The notes: generated by a model from the letters alone, not told the origin. Positions 16,759 to 26,330 are shown, counted from the stretch's first letter. The stretch: 64,000 nt of DNA from Allohoeflea poritis (GCF_027889715.1 NZ_JAPJZH010000001.1:310001-374000), one strand, 5' to 3'. A program made the numbers and translations.

Positions 16759-17871
16759 TCAGCCCGAACTGACCGGCTGTTGCGCGCTCTTGTCGTCGGC
16801 GGTCCTCGCCCCTCGCCTGTTGTTGCCGAAATTGCCGTCCTGGGAAAGCAGGATGGAGATCGGCCGGGTCGGTTTGAATTCCGCCAGCACAATCACCACG
16901 ACCGATGTCATCGGCACGGCAAGAATCGCGCCACCGATGCCCCATAGCGCATACCAGACGGTCAATGAAATCAGGACGACGAAGGGGCTGAGATTCATGG
17001 ACCTGCCGAGCAGCCGGGGCTCAACGAAGCCGCCCATGAAGATCTGCGAGGCGCTCAAGCTGATCAGGACGATCAGGATTGCGTCGATCGAGCCGAACTG
17101 GGCCGCCGTCAGCAGCACGGGAAAAGCGACGCCGACCATCGAGCCCACATAGGGAATGTAATTCAACACGCCGATGAGAACGGCGAAGAAACCGGCGAAA
17201 TCGACGCCAATGAGGCGCATGCAGACATAGCTGATCAGGCCGAGCAGAACATTGACCAGCGTCTTGACGGTCAGATAGTTGCCGATGCGTTCGTTGACGC
17301 TGCCGACGACTTCCATGATGCGCTTGGCGTCCTGCTGGGTTGAGGCGGCCTGTATGATCTTGCGGCTGAAATGCAGCCGCTCGGCCATCAGAAAGCTCGC
17401 GTAGAGAAAGACGACGAAGACCTGGCCGCCGAGAACCGAAACCGACGTCACGGTCGTGCTGATGATGCGCTGCAGATCGATCTGCCCCAGCACGAGATTA
17501 CGGATCGTGCCCCATGAGGGTTCGTCATCGATGCCGAGCATCTTGGCGATGTCGCCGACGAAACCGAGAAGCGTCGCCTGGTACTGGGGCGCAAGCGCAA
17601 TCACCTGCTGGATATTGTCGGCGAACAGCACGACCAGGAGAAATCCCAGGAAGATGAAAACGAGAAGCGCCGCAAAGTGGCGCAGCCAGAGCGGTGTCCA
17701 TGAACCGATGATCGGCACCCGCCCCAGGCTGGTTGCCACCGTGCTCAGAACATAGACGGAGATGATGCCGGATATGATCGGAATGAAGATGGGTTTGCCG
17801 ATCCGCAGGATGAAGCCCACCATGATCGCGAAAGCAAGGCCGTAGACGAGGTTACGAAAGCGGTTGTTCAT
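16759..17871 (-). CDS. AI-2E family transporter (PerM/YdiK-type membrane protein)
   Basis: The 370-residue protein has about seven to eight membrane segments in the usual pattern: two at the N-terminus, one at about residues 60-85, a soluble amphipathic region at about 90-140, then the C-terminal bundle with NYIPYVGSMVGVAFPVLLTA and GGFVEPRLLGRSMNLSPFVV, the family signature. Members export autoinducer-2 or act as Na+/H+ antiporters or permeases of unknown substrate; function cannot be assigned further. The ATG at 17871 has GGAGACC upstream and is preferred over a TTG twelve bases earlier. It stands alone and converges with the catabolic operon. Confidence 0.9.
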   Translation of the reverse strand: MNNRFRNLVYGLAFAIMVGFILRIGKPIFIPIISGIISVYVLSTVATSLGRVPIIGSWTPLWLRHFAALLVFIFLGFLLVVLFADNIQQVIALAPQYQATLLGFVGDIAKMLGIDDEPSWGTIRNLVLGQIDLQRIISTTVTSVSVLGGQVFVVFLYASFLMAERLHFSRKIIQAASTQQDAKRIMEVVGSVNERIGNYLTVKTLVNVLLGLISYVCMRLIGVDFAGFFAVLIGVLNYIPYVGSMVGVAFPVLLTAAQFGSIDAILIVLISLSASQIFMGGFVEPRLLGRSMNLSPFVVLISLTVWYALWGIGGAILAVPMTSVVVIVLAEFKPTRPISILLSQDGNFGNNRRGARTADDKSAQQPVSSG

Positions 17872-18126
17872 ACCGGTCTCCAATCTGCCACCGCCACCGG
17901 TGCGCGCCGAAGTGTTCTGCGAATAGGACTGTTTGGCAAGTCATATCCCGATTGTCGGCAATTGTCTTCGCTGCGTGATGCCGGCAGATGACGAAATGTC
18001 CGGTCTGCGGGACAGTACGCCGCCTTCACTGGTTTCTACTCCCAAAGTCGTACTTGCGGCCGCCACAATTGGTCACGACATGCGCGGCATGAAACCCGAA
18101 ACATCAACAATCGAATCGAACCAACC

Positions 18127-18852
18127 ATGATAAAACGGATACTTACGGGTCTTGTCGCTATCGTCGGCGCTTCCACGATTACGGGCGCCGCCCAGGCCGC
18201 AACATCCAGCTACACCACCGCCAATGTGAATTTGCGCGCGGGTCCGGGCACCAGCTATCCCGTCGTCGTCACCGTGCCGAACGGGACGCCGATCACGACC
18301 TATGGCTGCCTGGACGGTTACAACTGGTGCGACGTTTCCTGGGGCACGGAGCGCGGGTGGATGTCCGCGTCCTACATCCAGATCACCTATCAGGGACAGC
18401 CGCGCATCATAACCCCGGCCATTGCGCCGGCTGTCGGCCTCACTGTGGTTGTCTATAACCGTGCCTATTGGGACCGCTATTATTACGGCCGCCCCTGGTA
18501 CAGGCATTGGGACCGCTACTACCGGCCGCCGCCCCACGCAGGGAAACCGCCGAGGGCCGTGCAACCCTTGCCGCCGCGGCCGCCAAAGGCCAATCCGCGC
18601 CCGCCGCAGGTCGTGCAGCCGATACAGCCGCGTCCGCCGCGTGCAACGCAGCCAAAGCCACGCCGTCCTCAGGCAGTGCAGCCCATACAGCCGCGCCCGC
18701 CAAAGGCCGCGCAGCCATCGCAGCCGCGCCGGCCACAGGCGGTCCAACCCGTCCAGCCGCGCCAACCGCGGGCAACGCAGCCCCGCATGGGCCAGAAAAG
18801 GGCCATCCAACCGCGACAGGGACAAGGTCAGCGCAGAAACCGGCGTGGTTAG
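18127..18852 (+). CDS. Secreted SH3 domain protein with a proline/glutamine-rich repeat tail
   Basis: The 241-residue protein has a signal peptide (residues 1-25, ending GAAQAA). A bacterial SH3 (SH3b) domain follows: ANVNLRAGPGTSYPVVVTVP, CLDGYNWCDVSWGTERGWMS and SYIQI, at about residues 30-85. A tyrosine/tryptophan-rich stretch (residues 110-135) leads into a tail of about 100 residues rich in Pro, Gln and Arg. It is built from irregular copies of a QPxQPRPPxA-like unit (RPPQVVQPIQPRPPRATQ and similar). SH3b domains often bind peptidoglycan; the basic tail could interact with nucleic acid, the envelope or the cell wall. The repeats are also visible in the DNA. It is followed by a strong hairpin. 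Confidence 0.85.
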   Translation: MIKRILTGLVAIVGASTITGAAQAATSSYTTANVNLRAGPGTSYPVVVTVPNGTPITTYGCLDGYNWCDVSWGTERGWMSASYIQITYQGQPRIITPAIAPAVGLTVVVYNRAYWDRYYYGRPWYRHWDRYYRPPPHAGKPPRAVQPLPPRPPKANPRPPQVVQPIQPRPPRATQPKPRRPQAVQPIQPRPPKAAQPSQPRRPQAVQPVQPRQPRATQPRMGQKRAIQPRQGQGQRRNRRG

Positions 18853-18870
18853 AACGATCGCTTGAGCCTG

Positions 18871-18901
18871 GCCAATGGCGGTCCATGTTTCCGCCATTGG
18901 C
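18871..18901 (+). terminator. Perfect 11-bp stem-loop downstream of the SH3 gene
   Basis: GCCAATGGCGG (18871-18881) and CCGCCATTGGC (18891-18901) form a perfect 11-bp stem with a nine-base loop, 19 bases after the SH3 gene stop. No T-tract follows, so it may be a weak terminator or an mRNA 3'-end stabiliser. Confidence 0.6.
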
Positions 18902-19116
18902 TGCTCCGCGCGACCGCATCGCGGTGCGCCCAAGCTCATGTTTTGTCCGCAATATCTCCGGAATGCCGAGCCGCCGCCGATCAAATAACTGTGTGTATGC
19001 GCGGCTTTAAATCCACGGTGCCGAGGATCATATAAAATAGTACAAGCAGCGCCGATTCGCTTCGGCTACCAGTTGATATGGCACCGGTATCGCGTCGATA
19101 TTCCGGGAGATTGTCG

Positions 19117-20208
19117 ATGGAACTTACATCGAAGAACACACACGCACATGCCATGAATCCGTCCGGCTTCGATCATCCGGAATTCGACGGCCATGAGAAG
19201 GTCGTGTTTGGGCACGATGCCGGCGCGGGACTTTATACGGTCATCGCCATTCACGACACCCGACTCGGCCCGGCTCTTGGCGGATGCCGCATGTGGCCCT
19301 ATCCGAACACCGACGAGGCACTCACGGATGCTCTGCGCCTGTCGCGCGGCATGACATACAAGAACGCACTCGCCGGGCTCGATTATGGCGGCGGCAAAGC
19401 GGTCATCATCGCCGATCCCAAAAAGGACAAGTCTGCCGATTTGATGCAGGCCTTCGGCAGAAAGGTCGATGCGCTTGGCGGTCTTTATATTACCGGCGAG
19501 GATGTCGGCCTGACCCCGGCGGATATGGAAGCGATCGGCAGCGCAACTGAACATGTGCGCGGCACCTCGAAAACGCACCGGGGCGACCCCTCGCCTTACA
19601 CCGCGCTTGGCGTCTATTGCGGCATTCAGTCGGCGCTCGGACACCTTTACGGCTCACCCGATCTTCGCGGCCGCACTGTGTCGGTCCAGGGGCTTGGGAA
19701 TGTTGGATTCACCCTGGCGCGCTTTCTTCACGATGCAGGCGCAAAGCTTGTCGTTTCGGACATTAATAGCAACGCGGTTGACCGCGCGGTCGCCGCGTTT
19801 TCTGCGAGGTCAGTCGATACGCGGGACGCCCACACGGTTGAGGCGGATGTGTTCGCGCCTTGCGCACTCGGTGCCGGTATCAACAGCACCACCATCCCAC
19901 AACTCGGAGCTCCGATTATCGCCGGCTCGGCAAACAATCAGCTTGCCGAACCGTCCGACGGCAAGACCCTCGCCGAGCGCGGCATTCTTTATGCGCCGGA
20001 TTATGTCATCAATGCCGGCGGCGTGATTGCGCTGGCCCGGCACGACGTGGAGGACGACGTGCTTGAGGCCGATGTCCGGGGCATCGGTGAAACACTCAAG
20101 CAAATCTTCGAACGGGCAAAAGTTAAAGGTGAAGCAACAGCGTCCGTGGCGGACCGGATCGCCGAGGAACGATTGTCTGCGGCCGACAACAAGAACGGGC
20201 GCACCTGA
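19117..20208 (+). CDS. Leucine/valine (Glu/Leu/Phe/Val family) dehydrogenase
   Basis: The 363-residue NAD-dependent amino-acid dehydrogenase starts at ATG 19117 behind GGGAGA. The N-terminal domain carries DTRLGPALGGCRMW and GMTYKNALAGLDYGGGKAVI, where the lysines of GMTYKNA and GGGKA bind and polarise the substrate, then GEDVGLTPADM. The Rossmann domain at about residues 175-215 has TVSVQGLGNVGFTLARFL. Length and motifs fit leucine or branched-chain amino-acid dehydrogenases (Ldh/Bcd), which convert Leu, Val or Ile reversibly to the 2-oxo acid and ammonium. A perfect hairpin overlaps the stop codon. Confidence 0.92.
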   Translation: MELTSKNTHAHAMNPSGFDHPEFDGHEKVVFGHDAGAGLYTVIAIHDTRLGPALGGCRMWPYPNTDEALTDALRLSRGMTYKNALAGLDYGGGKAVIIADPKKDKSADLMQAFGRKVDALGGLYITGEDVGLTPADMEAIGSATEHVRGTSKTHRGDPSPYTALGVYCGIQSALGHLYGSPDLRGRTVSVQGLGNVGFTLARFLHDAGAKLVVSDINSNAVDRAVAAFSARSVDTRDAHTVEADVFAPCALGAGINSTTIPQLGAPIIAGSANNQLAEPSDGKTLAERGILYAPDYVINAGGVIALARHDVEDDVLEADVRGIGETLKQIFERAKVKGEATASVADRIAEERLSAADNKNGRT

Positions 20209-20217
20209 CGCCCGTTC
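20193..20217 (+). terminator. Stem-loop overlapping the dehydrogenase stop codon
   Basis: GAACGGGCG (20193-20201) pairs with CGCCCGTTC (20209-20217) around a seven-base loop that holds the TGA stop. The stem is strong and GC-rich but has no run of T residues, so termination strength is uncertain. Confidence 0.55.
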
Positions 20218-20312
20218 CTGATTTCAAATATCCTGCTGCATCTTGAAGCTCAAGATCCTCTCCTGAACCTTTCGGGCAGGTTCCGCAGCGCGATTCCGCG
20301 ATCGGGAGCCGT

Positions 20313-20732
20313 TTATTTGCCGCGCTTATGGCCCAGCTTCATGTCCTTGGCGAGCTTGGATCGCTTTTCGGCATAGGCGGGTGCCACCATCGGGTAGCTC
20401 GCCGGCAGGTTCCATTTCGCCCGATAGGCCTCCGGCGTCAGGCCGTGATAGGTCATGAGGTGACGTTTCAGCGACTTGAATTTCAATCCGCATTCCAGGC
20501 AGGTGATCAGGTCGTCCTGCAGCGACTTCTTGATATTTACGGCAGGCTTCTGCTGCGTGTCGACCTTGACTTCTTCCGTCGCCGTTGTCGAGCCGAGTGC
20601 CGAATGTACTTCGGCAATCAAGTGCGGAAGATCGCTGGTTTGCACGACATTATTACTGACATAGGCCGCCACGACATCTGCGGTTAACTCAACAAGCCGG
20701 TCCTCGCGGCCTTGTTCCATGGTCTCATTCAT
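20313..20732 (-). CDS. mucR: MucR/Ros family zinc-finger transcriptional regulator
   Basis: The 139-residue protein carries the Ros/MucR zinc finger [21 protein letters not shown] (Cys-x2-Cys ... His-x4-His), followed by [14 protein letters not shown] and [22 protein letters not shown], all family signatures. MucR proteins oligomerise through the N-terminus and bind AT-rich DNA in an H-NS-like way, controlling exopolysaccharide, motility and their own genes in rhizobia and Brucella. The ATG at 20732 with TTTTGAGG upstream gives the standard N-terminus (MNETMEQ); an in-frame extension to 20852 lacks conservation. The 500-base upstream region is AT-rich and probably contains autoregulatory sites. 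Confidence 0.95.
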   Translation of the reverse strand: MNETMEQGREDRLVELTADVVAAYVSNNVVQTSDLPHLIAEVHSALGSTTATEEVKVDTQQKPAVNIKKSLQDDLITCLECGLKFKSLKRHLMTYHGLTPEAYRAKWNLPASYPMVAPAYAEKRSKLAKDMKLGHKRGK

Positions 20733-21250
20733 TTTGCGCCTCAAAATTTTTGTTTGTTGTTTTCTGCAATCCACGGTTACCGCCACGAGATACCTGCATC
20801 GAAAAAGGTGAATTGCATCTCTCTGATTATAAGATAAGAAGTATCTGATCAATATAAGAATTGATTATGCGGCACCAATTACTTTTCAATATTTTCTATA
20901 TTTAGTTTTTTGAATGCTTTGAGATATATCTCACACACAGACTTGAACACCCAATGTGTACATGAGGGCCTAAATGGCTTGATTTTCGAAGGAATGAGCC
21001 TTTTTGCATCCGATTGGCGATCCAAAAATATATGTCACACCAGTTTATCCGGCATTCCGACAAAAATTCGCATTCGCCTTTTTACCAAAATTCCACAGGT
21101 TTTATGGATAAAATCGATTTTTTAAATGCCGGGCTCAATATATTTTGGCAAATAGGCAAATAAGCTGAATCATGGCACCGCCACGTATTTCCCATCACTT
21201 TTGTATTTGGGGCTACGCTGGAAAGAAACCGGATTTGGTGACTGTTATTA
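20733..21250. other. AT-rich intergenic region upstream of mucR
   Basis: This is about 520 bases without a supported gene, with long A/T runs (for example around 20870-20930 and 21060-21160) that stand out from the GC-rich surroundings. Small open frames on the plus strand lack ribosome binding sites or coding bias. MucR-type proteins bind AT-rich tracts with T-A steps, so this is the likely promoter and autoregulation region. The binding itself is inference. Confidence 0.5.
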
Positions 21251-22237
21251 CTATTGCCTTAGTAATTTTGAAGCAGATTTTGTGCTGCTCGGAAGTTCGC
21301 CGTATTCTGCGGCGTAATACTGTGAGAACCGGCCGAAATGCGGCATTCCCCACTTGGCTGCGACCCGTGCGACCGTGGCGTCGCAATGGCCCGACGCAAG
21401 CTCCTGTCTGATTTGCATGAGCCGTTCTTTTCGAAGCGCCTGCATGGGGCTCATCGAAAGGCTTTTCATGAATTCATACTGCAATGCCCGCACCGAAACA
21501 TCGGCCGCGGCGGCTATGTCGCTCAGCGCAATCGGGTGTCGGGCGTTTTCGGCGATAAAGCGCCGCGCCCGCGTGACATAGCCCGGCGCAAGGGACGCAG
21601 GGTCGTCGTGGAAAAACTGGCTTATGTTGCTCGGCTGCAAGCGCAGGAACATTGCCATCAGTTCCTCTTCGAGCAGCCGTTGCGCGTGGCCTGAATCGGC
21701 GGTGAACAAGCACCCTTCGTCGGCGGCGGAGTAGATCGCCATCACCCGCTTGCGCCAGTCCCGTGCAGCCTTTCGGGCAAAGGATATCTGCGGGTCGAAA
21801 ACGAGCGGTGTTGTTATCGCTCGCCCGATCAGGCGTTCGGCAAACCCGGTCAGCGCCCGACGGTCGATGTAGATCAGCAGTTGCTCGCAACCGGAATACC
21901 AGACCATTCGCGTCGTTCGGTCCGGATTGAGAATTGTCCCGTTGCCGAGATCGGAATCGAATGCGATGCCGCCATTGGTAATCCGCGCGCCGCCGGCGAT
22001 CGGGATCTGGATCAGGTAGAATTCCTGCAATTCACCGGGCTCGATCAACACCGTCGCCCCGTAGCGCATGTAGTTGATCGCCAGCATCGCACCGGGCGCG
22101 AAATGGTGGCACGCATCGAAAGCCGAGCGGTCGGCCAATGGCTCGAGCTTGTGCCCGCAGAACTTTCGCGCCACCATGTCACGTGCCTGTTCGGGATCGC
22201 CTGTTCGGAACAGCGCATATTGCGAAAGCGGTGTCAT
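21251..22237 (-). CDS. AraC family transcriptional regulator
   Basis: The 328-residue protein starts at ATG 22237 (MTPLSQYALFRTGD). The N-terminal half is an AraC-binding-like domain of the type found in AraC/XylS regulators of aromatic catabolism: CHHFAPGAMLAINYMRYGAT and EFYLIQIPIAGGARITNGG. The C-terminal 100 residues hold two helix-turn-helix units, IALSDIAAAADVSVRALQYEF and VARVAAKWGMPHFGRFSQYYAAEYGELP, the second being the canonical AraC signature. It is divergent from the cupin and flavin monooxygenase genes with 109 bases between starts and is the obvious activator of that pair. Confidence 0.92.
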   Translation of the reverse strand: MTPLSQYALFRTGDPEQARDMVARKFCGHKLEPLADRSAFDACHHFAPGAMLAINYMRYGATVLIEPGELQEFYLIQIPIAGGARITNGGIAFDSDLGNGTILNPDRTTRMVWYSGCEQLLIYIDRRALTGFAERLIGRAITTPLVFDPQISFARKAARDWRKRVMAIYSAADEGCLFTADSGHAQRLLEEELMAMFLRLQPSNISQFFHDDPASLAPGYVTRARRFIAENARHPIALSDIAAAADVSVRALQYEFMKSLSMSPMQALRKERLMQIRQELASGHCDATVARVAAKWGMPHFGRFSQYYAAEYGELPSSTKSASKLLRQ

Positions 22238-22346
22238 GGCATCGCATTCCGGTCGGTTTTTGCGCAAATCGGATAGACAGCGCGGCGGACCGGCTCCATC
22301 CTTCAAGCTTAAAATACATCTGGATACTGTCAATAGGGAGGAGACC

Positions 22347-22799
22347 ATGACGCAAGATCTGGAAAAGGGCATCACCCGCACCGGAACGGGTTACGCCGAC
22401 AAGACCTGGAACATTCTGGGCCAGACCTATTACCCGAAAGCCTGCTGCGACACGACGTTCGCCTTCGAGACCAATTCCGAGCCCGGCCAGTTCGTCCCGG
22501 TGCACGTCCACCCGACGCAGGATGAGTTCATTCTCGTCCAGGAAGGCGTTCTGGACCTGAAGCTGGACGGCCAGTGGGTCAAGGCCGAAGCCGGCGACCT
22601 GGTGCGCATGCCGCGCGGTATACCGCACGGATATTTCAACAAGTCCGACAAACCCGCGCGGGCCCTCTTCTGGGTCTCGCCGGCACGGCAGCTCGAGGAG
22701 CTGTTCAACAATCTGCACAATCTCGAAGATCCTGAAGAGGTGGTGAAGATCTCGGCCCGGCACGAGGTCGACTTCCTGCCGCCGGAAGCCAATGACTGA
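22347..22799 (+). CDS. Cupin domain-containing protein
   Basis: The 150-residue single-domain cupin follows GGGAGGAG. Motif 1 is PVHVHPTQDEFILVQEG (two His, one Glu as metal ligands) and motif 2 is GDLVRMPRGIPHGYFN (His). A metal-dependent dioxygenase, isomerase or epimerase-type activity, or a sensor role, is possible. It is the first gene after the divergent AraC promoter and is followed by the flavin monooxygenase gene with a 98-base gap, suggesting that both act on the same compound. Confidence 0.88.
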   Translation: MTQDLEKGITRTGTGYADKTWNILGQTYYPKACCDTTFAFETNSEPGQFVPVHVHPTQDEFILVQEGVLDLKLDGQWVKAEAGDLVRMPRGIPHGYFNKSDKPARALFWVSPARQLEELFNNLHNLEDPEEVVKISARHEVDFLPPEAND

Positions 22800-22897
22800 C
22801 TAGGCGGACCGGCCGGACGCAAAGGCTCCGGCCCAATCAACAGCAACAATGACCGAGACCTGCCGGCGCCGCCGGCAGGCAATGAGGGAGATTTGCC

Positions 22898-24385
22898 ATG
22901 GTCACGCGCAAGAAAGTGGCGATCATCGGGGCCGGCGTGAGCGGTCTTGCCGCCGCCAGGGTCTTCAAGGACAAGGGACACGACATCACCGTCATCGAGC
23001 GCAGCCACGATCTGGGCGGCGTCTGGGAGCCGTCGCGGTCCTATCCGGATGTGCAGACACAGAGCCCGAAGGATCTTTACCGCTTTACCGACAAGCCGAT
23101 GCCGGACGCCTATCCGGAATGGCCCAAGGGGCCGCAGGTTCATGCCTATCTGGACGGCTATGCGGGCGATCACCGGCTGCGCGATCATATCCGGTTCAAG
23201 ACGGCGGTCGTGTCCATGGCGCGGCGCGACGATGGTGCGCCGGGCTGGAAACTGGAAATTCTTCATGACGGCGAAACAAGCCATGAGGAATTCGACTTCG
23301 TCGCCGTCTGCACGGGACAATTCAGCGAGAAGAACATTCTGACGCATCCCGGCCAGGACGCTTTCGAGGAGGCCGGCGGATCGGTGATGCATTCCTCGGA
23401 ATACACCGATCCCGAAACGGTCACGGGCAAGGACGTGGTGGTGCTCGGCTTTTCGAAATCGGCGACCGACATTGCCGTGCACGCCGCCAATAACGGCGCC
23501 AAATCGGTGACGATCGTCTATCTGGAATCGGTCTGGCGCATTCCCTATTTCATCGGCGGCCTCATCAACTTCAAACGCATCCTTTACATCCGCAAGCAGG
23601 AGAACATGTTCCAGGGCTGGGGCCTGTCGGCGATCGACCGGTTCAAATACGCCATTGCCGCGCCCTTCATCTGGGCCAATTGGCGGGCGCTCGAATCCCT
23701 GCTGACCATGCAGCTCAAGCTCAACAGGACCGGATTGCGGCCGAAGACCCGCATAGAGGACGGCGTCAACTGTTCGGTGCCGATCGTGACCCCCGGCTTC
23801 TTCGACCTGGTCGCTTCCGGGCGGATCAAGGCCATCCAGGGCACCTTCAAGGACTATGAGCCGGGGCATGTCAATCTGACCGGCGGAGAGACCGTGCCGG
23901 CGGATGTGGCGATCCTCGCCGTCGGATGGAAACTCGGCGTTCCGTTCCTTGCCGAAGAATATCGCAAGAAGCTGGTCGAGCCCGACGGCCAGTATCGCCT
24001 CTACCGCATCATCGCCAATCCGGATCTGCCGGATATGGGCTTTGTCGGTTTCAATTCATCCTTCTGCACCGTGTTGAGCGCGGAGATGGCCGCCAACTGG
24101 CTGGTGCGCTATGCCGACGGCATGCTGGAGAACCAGCCAAGCGATGAAGAGATGCGCGACAATATCGACATGATGCTGGACTGGCGGCGCAATGGCCGCC
24201 CGGCGGCGCAGGTCTATGGGGGCCTTTGCTCGGCGCCGTTCCACTTCATGCATTTCGACGAGCTGCTGGCCGATATGGGCGCCAAAACGCGCAAACGCAA
24301 TCCGCTGGCCGAAAACCTCGCGCCGCCCAATGCGGATGCTTATGCCCGCTTCCTGGCGACGACCCCGGACTACACGGCCGCTTGA
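22898..24385 (+). CDS. Flavin-containing monooxygenase (FMO/Baeyer-Villiger-like)
   Basis: The 495-residue flavoprotein has the FAD motif IIGAGVSGLAAARVFKDKG at residues 8-26 with the acidic terminus VIERS. SRSYPDVQTQSPKDLYRFTD follows as in class B monooxygenases. The second dinucleotide (NADPH) motif is VVVLGFSKSATDIAVHAAN at about residues 186-204, where Ser replaces the middle Gly, as in many FMO relatives. It is a soluble enzyme likely to oxygenate a ketone, amine or sulfide. It lies downstream of the cupin gene under probable AraC control, with GAGGGAGA as ribosome binding site. Confidence 0.9.
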   Translation: MVTRKKVAIIGAGVSGLAAARVFKDKGHDITVIERSHDLGGVWEPSRSYPDVQTQSPKDLYRFTDKPMPDAYPEWPKGPQVHAYLDGYAGDHRLRDHIRFKTAVVSMARRDDGAPGWKLEILHDGETSHEEFDFVAVCTGQFSEKNILTHPGQDAFEEAGGSVMHSSEYTDPETVTGKDVVVLGFSKSATDIAVHAANNGAKSVTIVYLESVWRIPYFIGGLINFKRILYIRKQENMFQGWGLSAIDRFKYAIAAPFIWANWRALESLLTMQLKLNRTGLRPKTRIEDGVNCSVPIVTPGFFDLVASGRIKAIQGTFKDYEPGHVNLTGGETVPADVAILAVGWKLGVPFLAEEYRKKLVEPDGQYRLYRIIANPDLPDMGFVGFNSSFCTVLSAEMAANWLVRYADGMLENQPSDEEMRDNIDMMLDWRRNGRPAAQVYGGLCSAPFHFMHFDELLADMGAKTRKRNPLAENLAPPNADAYARFLATTPDYTAA

Positions 24386-24448
24386 GCGTTTCGGCGGAGC
24401 GCCCTGCTCCGCCGGCCCGCCCGGCTGCGTGCAATGCGCGGCCCGTTG

Positions 24449-25339
24449 TCAGTTCATGAAGAGAAGGCCGCTTCCGGCGACGACGAGCGCAGCCCCGATC
24501 CACGCGCCGAGCGCCGGGCGCTCGCCGGTGGTGATCCACAGGACCGGCAGGATGAGCGCCGGCGATGTTGCCGAAAGGGTGGAGATAATTCCCACCTCCC
24601 CGCCCCTCAGCGCGAACAGAAGCAATGTCATGCCGAGCCCCATTCCGAGCATGCCGGAGACCGTAATCCAGCCGGCAAGGCCAAGGGTCAGCTTGCCGCG
24701 CTGGCGGAACCCGTGAAGCGGAAGCTGCATCAGCACGGTCAGGCAAATCGCCGCGACACCGACCCTGAGCGCCGAGGCCGCAACCGGGTCGACGCCGCTT
24801 TCCATGATCGGACGGGCGATGATCGAGCCGACGGACTGTGAAAGCGCGGCAATGAGGCCCAGCAGCACACCGGCCCAGACCGGCCCGGAGATGTTTTCCC
24901 AATGGTGGAGCTGCGAGCGCCGTTTTCCGAAGACGATGGAAAGGACGACCCCGGCGATCACCAGCGCGATACCGGCCAGGGCGCGCGCGGGCAGCGCCTC
25001 GTCGAGCAGCAGCCAGCCGAGAACGACGGACATGGGCGCGTTGGTGGCGAAGAGGATCGCCGTGCGCCGCGGGCCCATGCGGTTGAGCGTCAGGAACAGC
25101 GCCGTATCGCCCAGGAAGATCCCGATAAAGCCGGAAATCACGAGCAGCTCGATATGGTTGCCGCCGATGCTACTCCATCCGCCGGTCAGCAGCGCATAGG
25201 CGCTCAGAATGACGAAAACGATCGCCATGCGCGCCCGGTTGAAGGCAACGGCACCCAGTTGTCGCGACGGCGACGCGGATACAAGGCCTGCAACGGCCCA
25301 GCACAGCGCCGCGCCGAGGGCCGCCGCTTCATAAAGCAT
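24449..25339 (-). CDS. DMT superfamily (EamA) transporter
   Basis: The 296-residue protein has ten predicted membrane segments in two EamA halves. The first half includes MLYEAAALGAALCWAVAGLV and GRMGPRRTAILFATNAPMSV-like ends, and the second half the repeat with GITLSATSPALILPVLW-type residues. These proteins export metabolites such as amino acids or amines. The start at ATG 25339 is chosen because upstream in-frame codons encode a charged, non-conserved extension. It converges with the flavin monooxygenase gene but is not in its operon. Confidence 0.88.
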   Translation of the reverse strand: MLYEAAALGAALCWAVAGLVSASPSRQLGAVAFNRARMAIVFVILSAYALLTGGWSSIGGNHIELLVISGFIGIFLGDTALFLTLNRMGPRRTAILFATNAPMSVVLGWLLLDEALPARALAGIALVIAGVVLSIVFGKRRSQLHHWENISGPVWAGVLLGLIAALSQSVGSIIARPIMESGVDPVAASALRVGVAAICLTVLMQLPLHGFRQRGKLTLGLAGWITVSGMLGMGLGMTLLLFALRGGEVGIISTLSATSPALILPVLWITTGERPALGAWIGAALVVAGSGLLFMN

Positions 25340-25509
25340 GACGGACGATCCGGCTGCGGTCGTGGTTTCGGCATGAAAAATGCGCGGCTGGTTTGTAGGC
25401 CATCCGCGCATTGTTAGAGCATCGGGCGACAATATTGAACCATTTGACCGGCTTGCCCGATGCGCCATATCGCGTCTCGCCGATTCGGCGAGCGCTGACT
25501 TGATGATCG

Positions 25510-26151
25510 CTACATGCCGGTCAGACGGACATTGTCCTCAAAATCCGCGAAGGCGCCGGCAAACGGCAGCATCGGCCATTTTCTGACGAGATTCTGGCCG
25601 TAGCGGTCCGTGAATTCGACATGCATGTGCAGCGCCTCGCCGGACTGATCCGAAAAGGCCCGCACGAGCGCATCGGCCGCCGGTCCGGAGAAACTGCATT
25701 CTCCGTTTTCGAGGCAGATGTCCTTGTCCAGCCGCCAGACCGGAAAATCCTCACGCGCGAGATAGAAGCCGCCGCTTTCGAACGCCAGGCCGTTCTCCAT
25801 GTCAAAGGTGATGCGCAGCCCGTCGCCGTCCTGCCGGATGGTGGCGGCGATCGCGCCGAAGCGGTCATGGGCATCGGACCCCTCGGAGGGGCCGAAGCGG
25901 TCGATCAGGCGCAGATAGCAGCGCTCCGGGGCAGGTTCGCTTGTCCGGCCGGCACCCTGCCCTTTATTGGGCACACTGACCTCACAGATCGATTCCCACG
26001 GTCCGAACCGGCTATGTCGGGTGGTCGACCATTCGCCGCCTGCCACTTCGGTCAGCCCTTGTTCCGCATCGCCGGTGATCGCCGGGGTAAAGAAACCAAA
26101 AGCCAGCCCTGAGGCCACCAGCGCAGCGGCGGCCACGGTCATGTTTCGCAT
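25510..26151 (-). CDS. Secreted protein of unknown function (weakly IalB-like)
   Basis: The 213-residue protein has an N-terminal signal peptide (MRNMTVAAAALVASGLAFGF, then a cleavage region near residue 25). The mature part has the pattern GPWESICEVSVP, CYLRLIDRFG, ICLENGECSFSGPAADALV and a final RKWPMLPFAGAFADF. Paired cysteines (ICE...CYL, ICLENGEC) and the strand-rich pattern recall invasion-associated-locus-B-like exported proteins, but the match is too weak for a firm call. It is monocistronic. Confidence 0.6.
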   Translation of the reverse strand: MRNMTVAAAALVASGLAFGFFTPAITGDAEQGLTEVAGGEWSTTRHSRFGPWESICEVSVPNKGQGAGRTSEPAPERCYLRLIDRFGPSEGSDAHDRFGAIAATIRQDGDGLRITFDMENGLAFESGGFYLAREDFPVWRLDKDICLENGECSFSGPAADALVRAFSDQSGEALHMHVEFTDRYGQNLVRKWPMLPFAGAFADFEDNVRLTGM

Positions 26152-26330
26152 TGTTCTGCTCCGTTCATTCGCACGGAAAACCTTTTCGGGTCAGGCTGTT
26201 AGCCGTTTTTTCCCGCAGGTGTCTTATCCGGCGAAGTTACAAATTTCGATATGGTCATCTTTTCGTGACGAACAAGTCTTGATGAAATAAATGTGAGAGT
26301 TTTCCCACACTCGGCCGAATTTGCCGCAAA

